From Kofleriaceae bacterium (GTDB lineage: Bacteria > Myxococcota_A > Polyangia > Haliangiales > Haliangiaceae): 43,791 nt of DNA. This document shows, piece by piece, positions 41,821 through 43,791 of this stretch (the stretch's first letter is position 1; every line of letters starts with the position of its first letter). The stretch spans positions 1-43,791 of the forward strand of contig JALHPV010000023.1 in the NCBI GenBank assembly GCA_022842285.1, given 5' to 3'. A program made the translations under genes and the position numbers. Below the pieces are notes generated by a model. The model was not told where the DNA came from and ran no database searches. It saw only the letters and a list, made by a program, of their open reading frames with translations.

Positions 41821-43467
41821 TCAGTACAAGCGGTGAAGATGCGTGCCGCGATAATAGTGAGACAGGATCTGGCCGTGCGTTTTTCCCGCACTTGCCATCC
41901 CGATGGCGCCGAGCTGGCACATTCCGACGCCGTGGCCGAAGCCCGCGCCACGAAAGACGAATGAGTCGCCTTCGGTCTTCACCTCGAACAGCGTCGACTT
42001 CAGGCCACCCAGGAGGCGCCGGATGTTGAGGTCACCGCTGACCTCGACCGTGCGTTTGTCACCCTGGATCGCAATTTTACTGACCCGGCCCGAGGAGCCG
42101 CGCGCCTGCGGGACGAGGGCCTTCACCCGCCCGATCTCGGGGTAGTCCACCGCGACCCGCGCCGTGAGGTCGTCGCGGGAGATCGTTTGAGTCCAACGGA
42201 AGCGGCCCTTGGCCTGCTTGGGCTTGCTGCACCAGGCGTCGCCGGTGGCGTCGAGAAAGTCGCCGACGTCCGTGACCTTGCTGCGCGAGCCGGTGGGGGT
42301 GTCGGAGCGGCCACGCAGGGTGGGGTCCGCCTCGCCGCCCCAGATGACGTCGTTATCCTCGCTGTGGCCACCGCACGCGGCGCTGTAGCGGATGTCGACC
42401 ATGCCCCCGCCATCGCGCAGGAGCACCGTCCCGCGCGTGGCCTGGACGGCCGCGGTGGTGCGCGGGTCTTCCTTGCCGGCGCCCGCGTAGACCTGGCACT
42501 GCTGGGTCGAGCACAACAGGAACGGGTCGGTCAGGTTGCGGCGGCCGATCTTCTGGAGGAGCTCGGTGCGGGCCGCGATCGCCTGGGCCTCGAGCGCCGC
42601 CGCCGGTGCGTCGGGATACATCTCGGCGGGCACGAGGCCGGCGAGCAGCTTGTCCTCCGAGACCGCGTTCGCGACGAGGAGCGAGCCCTCGCGATCGAAC
42701 GTCACGTAGATGGCGCCCCAGTACCGACGATCCTCCTTGGACGTCGCGAGCTGCGAGCCGCCGGTCCCGACGGGGACGTTCGCGACGGTGATCGTCTCGG
42801 CAGACTTCGCCGGCACGAACCACAGGACCGAGGGGTTCTTGATGACCGTCCCGCCGGCCTTCGCGACGATCGTCCCGCTCGGCCGCTTCACCAGCTCCTG
42901 GTGCACCGCCGTCGTGACGCCGAACTTCTTCGCGATGTCGGCCGCGCGCGCCGCGCCTTTGCCCATGGCGACGGGGTCGATCGCGATGCGCGTCTCGCGC
43001 GTATCGATGACCTCGCCATCGACCCCGAACACGGTGCCGATGTCGAACTGCCGCGGCTCGTAGCCGCGCTCCTTCCAGCGCGCCAGCGCCGCCGTGATGC
43101 CCGTGGCGTCCTCCGGTCCGAACGTCTCGACGACCGTCCAGTCCGTGATCACCGCGGGCTTCGTGCCCTCGGCGGTGATCGTCCACGTGCTGCCACCCTC
43201 GGCGTCGACGGCCGCGCCCCCCTCTCCATCGGGCCGGACGCGCACGCCGCTCTTCGCGCTGAGCGTGACTTCCTTCTTCCCACTCATCACCTCGACCGTG
43301 ATGAGCGGGAGCCCATCATCGGTGAACGTGAACCGCGTGGAGTACAGGATGCGGAGCTTGTCGGTGGCCGACGTCTCGTCGGCGGAGGCGAGCCGGGACG
43401 TGATCGCGAAGCCCAAGGCAAACGCGAGCACCCACGAGATCGCGGCAACGACGAGGGTTCGGAGCAT
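41821..43467 (-). CDS. SpoIID/LytB-domain protein with N-terminal membrane anchor
   Basis: The protein has 548 residues. The N-terminus MLRTLVVAAISWVLAFALGF is a membrane anchor or signal peptide. The first half is beta-rich, as in LytB-type modifiers. The SpoIID domain follows at about 275-540: NAVSEDKLLAGLVPAEM, ALEAQAIAARTELLQKIG, FLLCSTQQCQVYAG, YSAACGGHSEDNDVIWGG, and near the end GAGFGHGVGMCQLGAIGMA. SpoIID enzymes are lytic transglycosylases that cut denuded peptidoglycan. In non-sporulating bacteria they act in cell-wall remodelling. The start at 43467 is used because upstream in-frame codons lie in the 137-bp repeat. Confidence 0.88.
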   Translation of the reverse strand: MLRTLVVAAISWVLAFALGFAITSRLASADETSATDKLRILYSTRFTFTDDGLPLITVEVMSGKKEVTLSAKSGVRVRPDGEGGAAVDAEGGSTWTITAEGTKPAVITDWTVVETFGPEDATGITAALARWKERGYEPRQFDIGTVFGVDGEVIDTRETRIAIDPVAMGKGAARAADIAKKFGVTTAVHQELVKRPSGTIVAKAGGTVIKNPSVLWFVPAKSAETITVANVPVGTGGSQLATSKEDRRYWGAIYVTFDREGSLLVANAVSEDKLLAGLVPAEMYPDAPAAALEAQAIAARTELLQKIGRRNLTDPFLLCSTQQCQVYAGAGKEDPRTTAAVQATRGTVLLRDGGGMVDIRYSAACGGHSEDNDVIWGGEADPTLRGRSDTPTGSRSKVTDVGDFLDATGDAWCSKPKQAKGRFRWTQTISRDDLTARVAVDYPEIGRVKALVPQARGSSGRVSKIAIQGDKRTVEVSGDLNIRRLLGGLKSTLFEVKTEGDSFVFRGAGFGHGVGMCQLGAIGMASAGKTHGQILSHYYRGTHLHRLY

Positions 43468-43517
43468 CCCCGAGGCTAGGCAGCGTCGGAGATGGGGGGC
43501 CAGTTTTTCGTCCAGGA

Positions 43518-43791
43518 TCAGCGAGGCGGGCGTGGTCCGGGGCCCAGTCCGGACCACGCCCTCGACCGAGTCACCACACTCGGTCGTTCTCGCCAAAGAC
43601 GTTGGGGTCGCATCGCGAGCGGGGTCAGCGATGAGGGGCGGGGAGAGAACAAGTTCAGCGAGGCGGGCGTGATCCGGGGCCCAGTCCGGACCACGCCCTC
43701 GACCGAGTCACCACACTCGGTCGTTCTCGCCAAAGACGTTGGGGTCGCATCGCGAGCGGGGTCAGCGATGAGGGGCGGGGAGAGAACAAGT
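43518..43791. repeat. 137-bp tandem repeat, two copies, running off the window
   Basis: Copy 1 is 43518-43654 and copy 2 is 43655-43791; they differ at one base (G43535 versus A43672). Each copy has two perfect hairpins. In copy 1, CGTGGTCCGG (43531-43540) pairs with CCGGACCACG (43549-43558), loop 8; CGACCGAGT (43563-43571) pairs with ACTCGGTCG (43578-43586), loop 6. A G-rich half follows. In copy 2 the change disrupts one base pair of the first hairpin. No gene is supported; open frames through it are chance. The array probably continues beyond the end. Confidence 0.9.

Noticed and set aside
43518-43791. 137-bp repeats considered as a CRISPR array or coding repeats
   Set aside because: There are no unique spacers, the unit is too long, and open frames through it have no recognisable protein sequence.

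Overview
The window is high-GC DNA, gene-dense on both strands, with coding spacing typical of a bacterium. Several traits point to Myxococcota, most likely a Kofleriaceae/Haliangium-like lineage. These are the many secreted lipoproteins with Asp/Ala/Pro-rich linkers after the lipobox, a MYXO-CTERM-type C-terminus on a metalloprotease, an FHA-sigma54 activator, and Kelch and FG-GAP propeller lipoproteins. The taxonomy is inferred from these traits, not from a marker gene. No tRNA, rRNA, insertion sequence or CRISPR array was seen.

Layout. 1-3986: the end of a Kelch protein, a two-TM protein flanked by a 21-bp direct repeat, and a hemerythrin. 4141-5506: an Rrf2-type repressor with a palindrome over its start codons, coupled by ATGA to a thioredoxin-reductase-like flavoprotein that lacks a recognisable NADPH loop. 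Together with the divergent hemerythrin this looks like a redox or nitrosative-stress cluster. 5511-9280: HtpG and a von Willebrand A lipoprotein. 9466-12368: an epimerase-SRPBCC fusion, a CarH/LitR-like regulator, and a divergent ECF sigma factor with a perfect inverted repeat over its start. This resembles known photoregulatory regulator/sigma pairs, but the regulator has lost the B12-ligating histidine motif.

12428-19780: a forward run of a TonB-receptor-like protein, an overlapping lipoprotein, a LRR/pentapeptide/WGR protein and two secreted lipoproteins. 19781-27812: mostly reverse-strand secreted lipoproteins, including two FG-GAP propellers (one translationally coupled to a single-heme CXXCH lipoprotein), separated by hairpin-rich gaps. 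27887-33246: an FHA/GGDEF-like/AAA+ sigma54 activator, a divergent lipoprotein, a small soluble protein with an MgtC/DUF4010 membrane protein, and an astacin-like metalloprotease.

33230-35468: E2 and E1-beta genes of a 2-oxoacid dehydrogenase without an adjacent E1-alpha. 35507-39609: a SecD-P1-like periplasmic protein, an unrecognised protein with a duplicated and frameshifted tail, a DUF4178 protein, a C-terminal J-domain protein and a methyltransferase. 39611-43467: a MetE-core methyltransferase, a lamin-tail-like lipoprotein and a SpoIID-family protein. 43518-43791: two copies of a 137-bp tandem repeat, each carrying two strong hairpins, running off the window end.

The best candidates for something new are the CarH-like/ECF module with its operator, the 137-bp twin-hairpin repeat, the NADPH-loop-less flavoprotein under an Rrf2 repressor, and the 21-bp repeat bracketing the two-TM gene.
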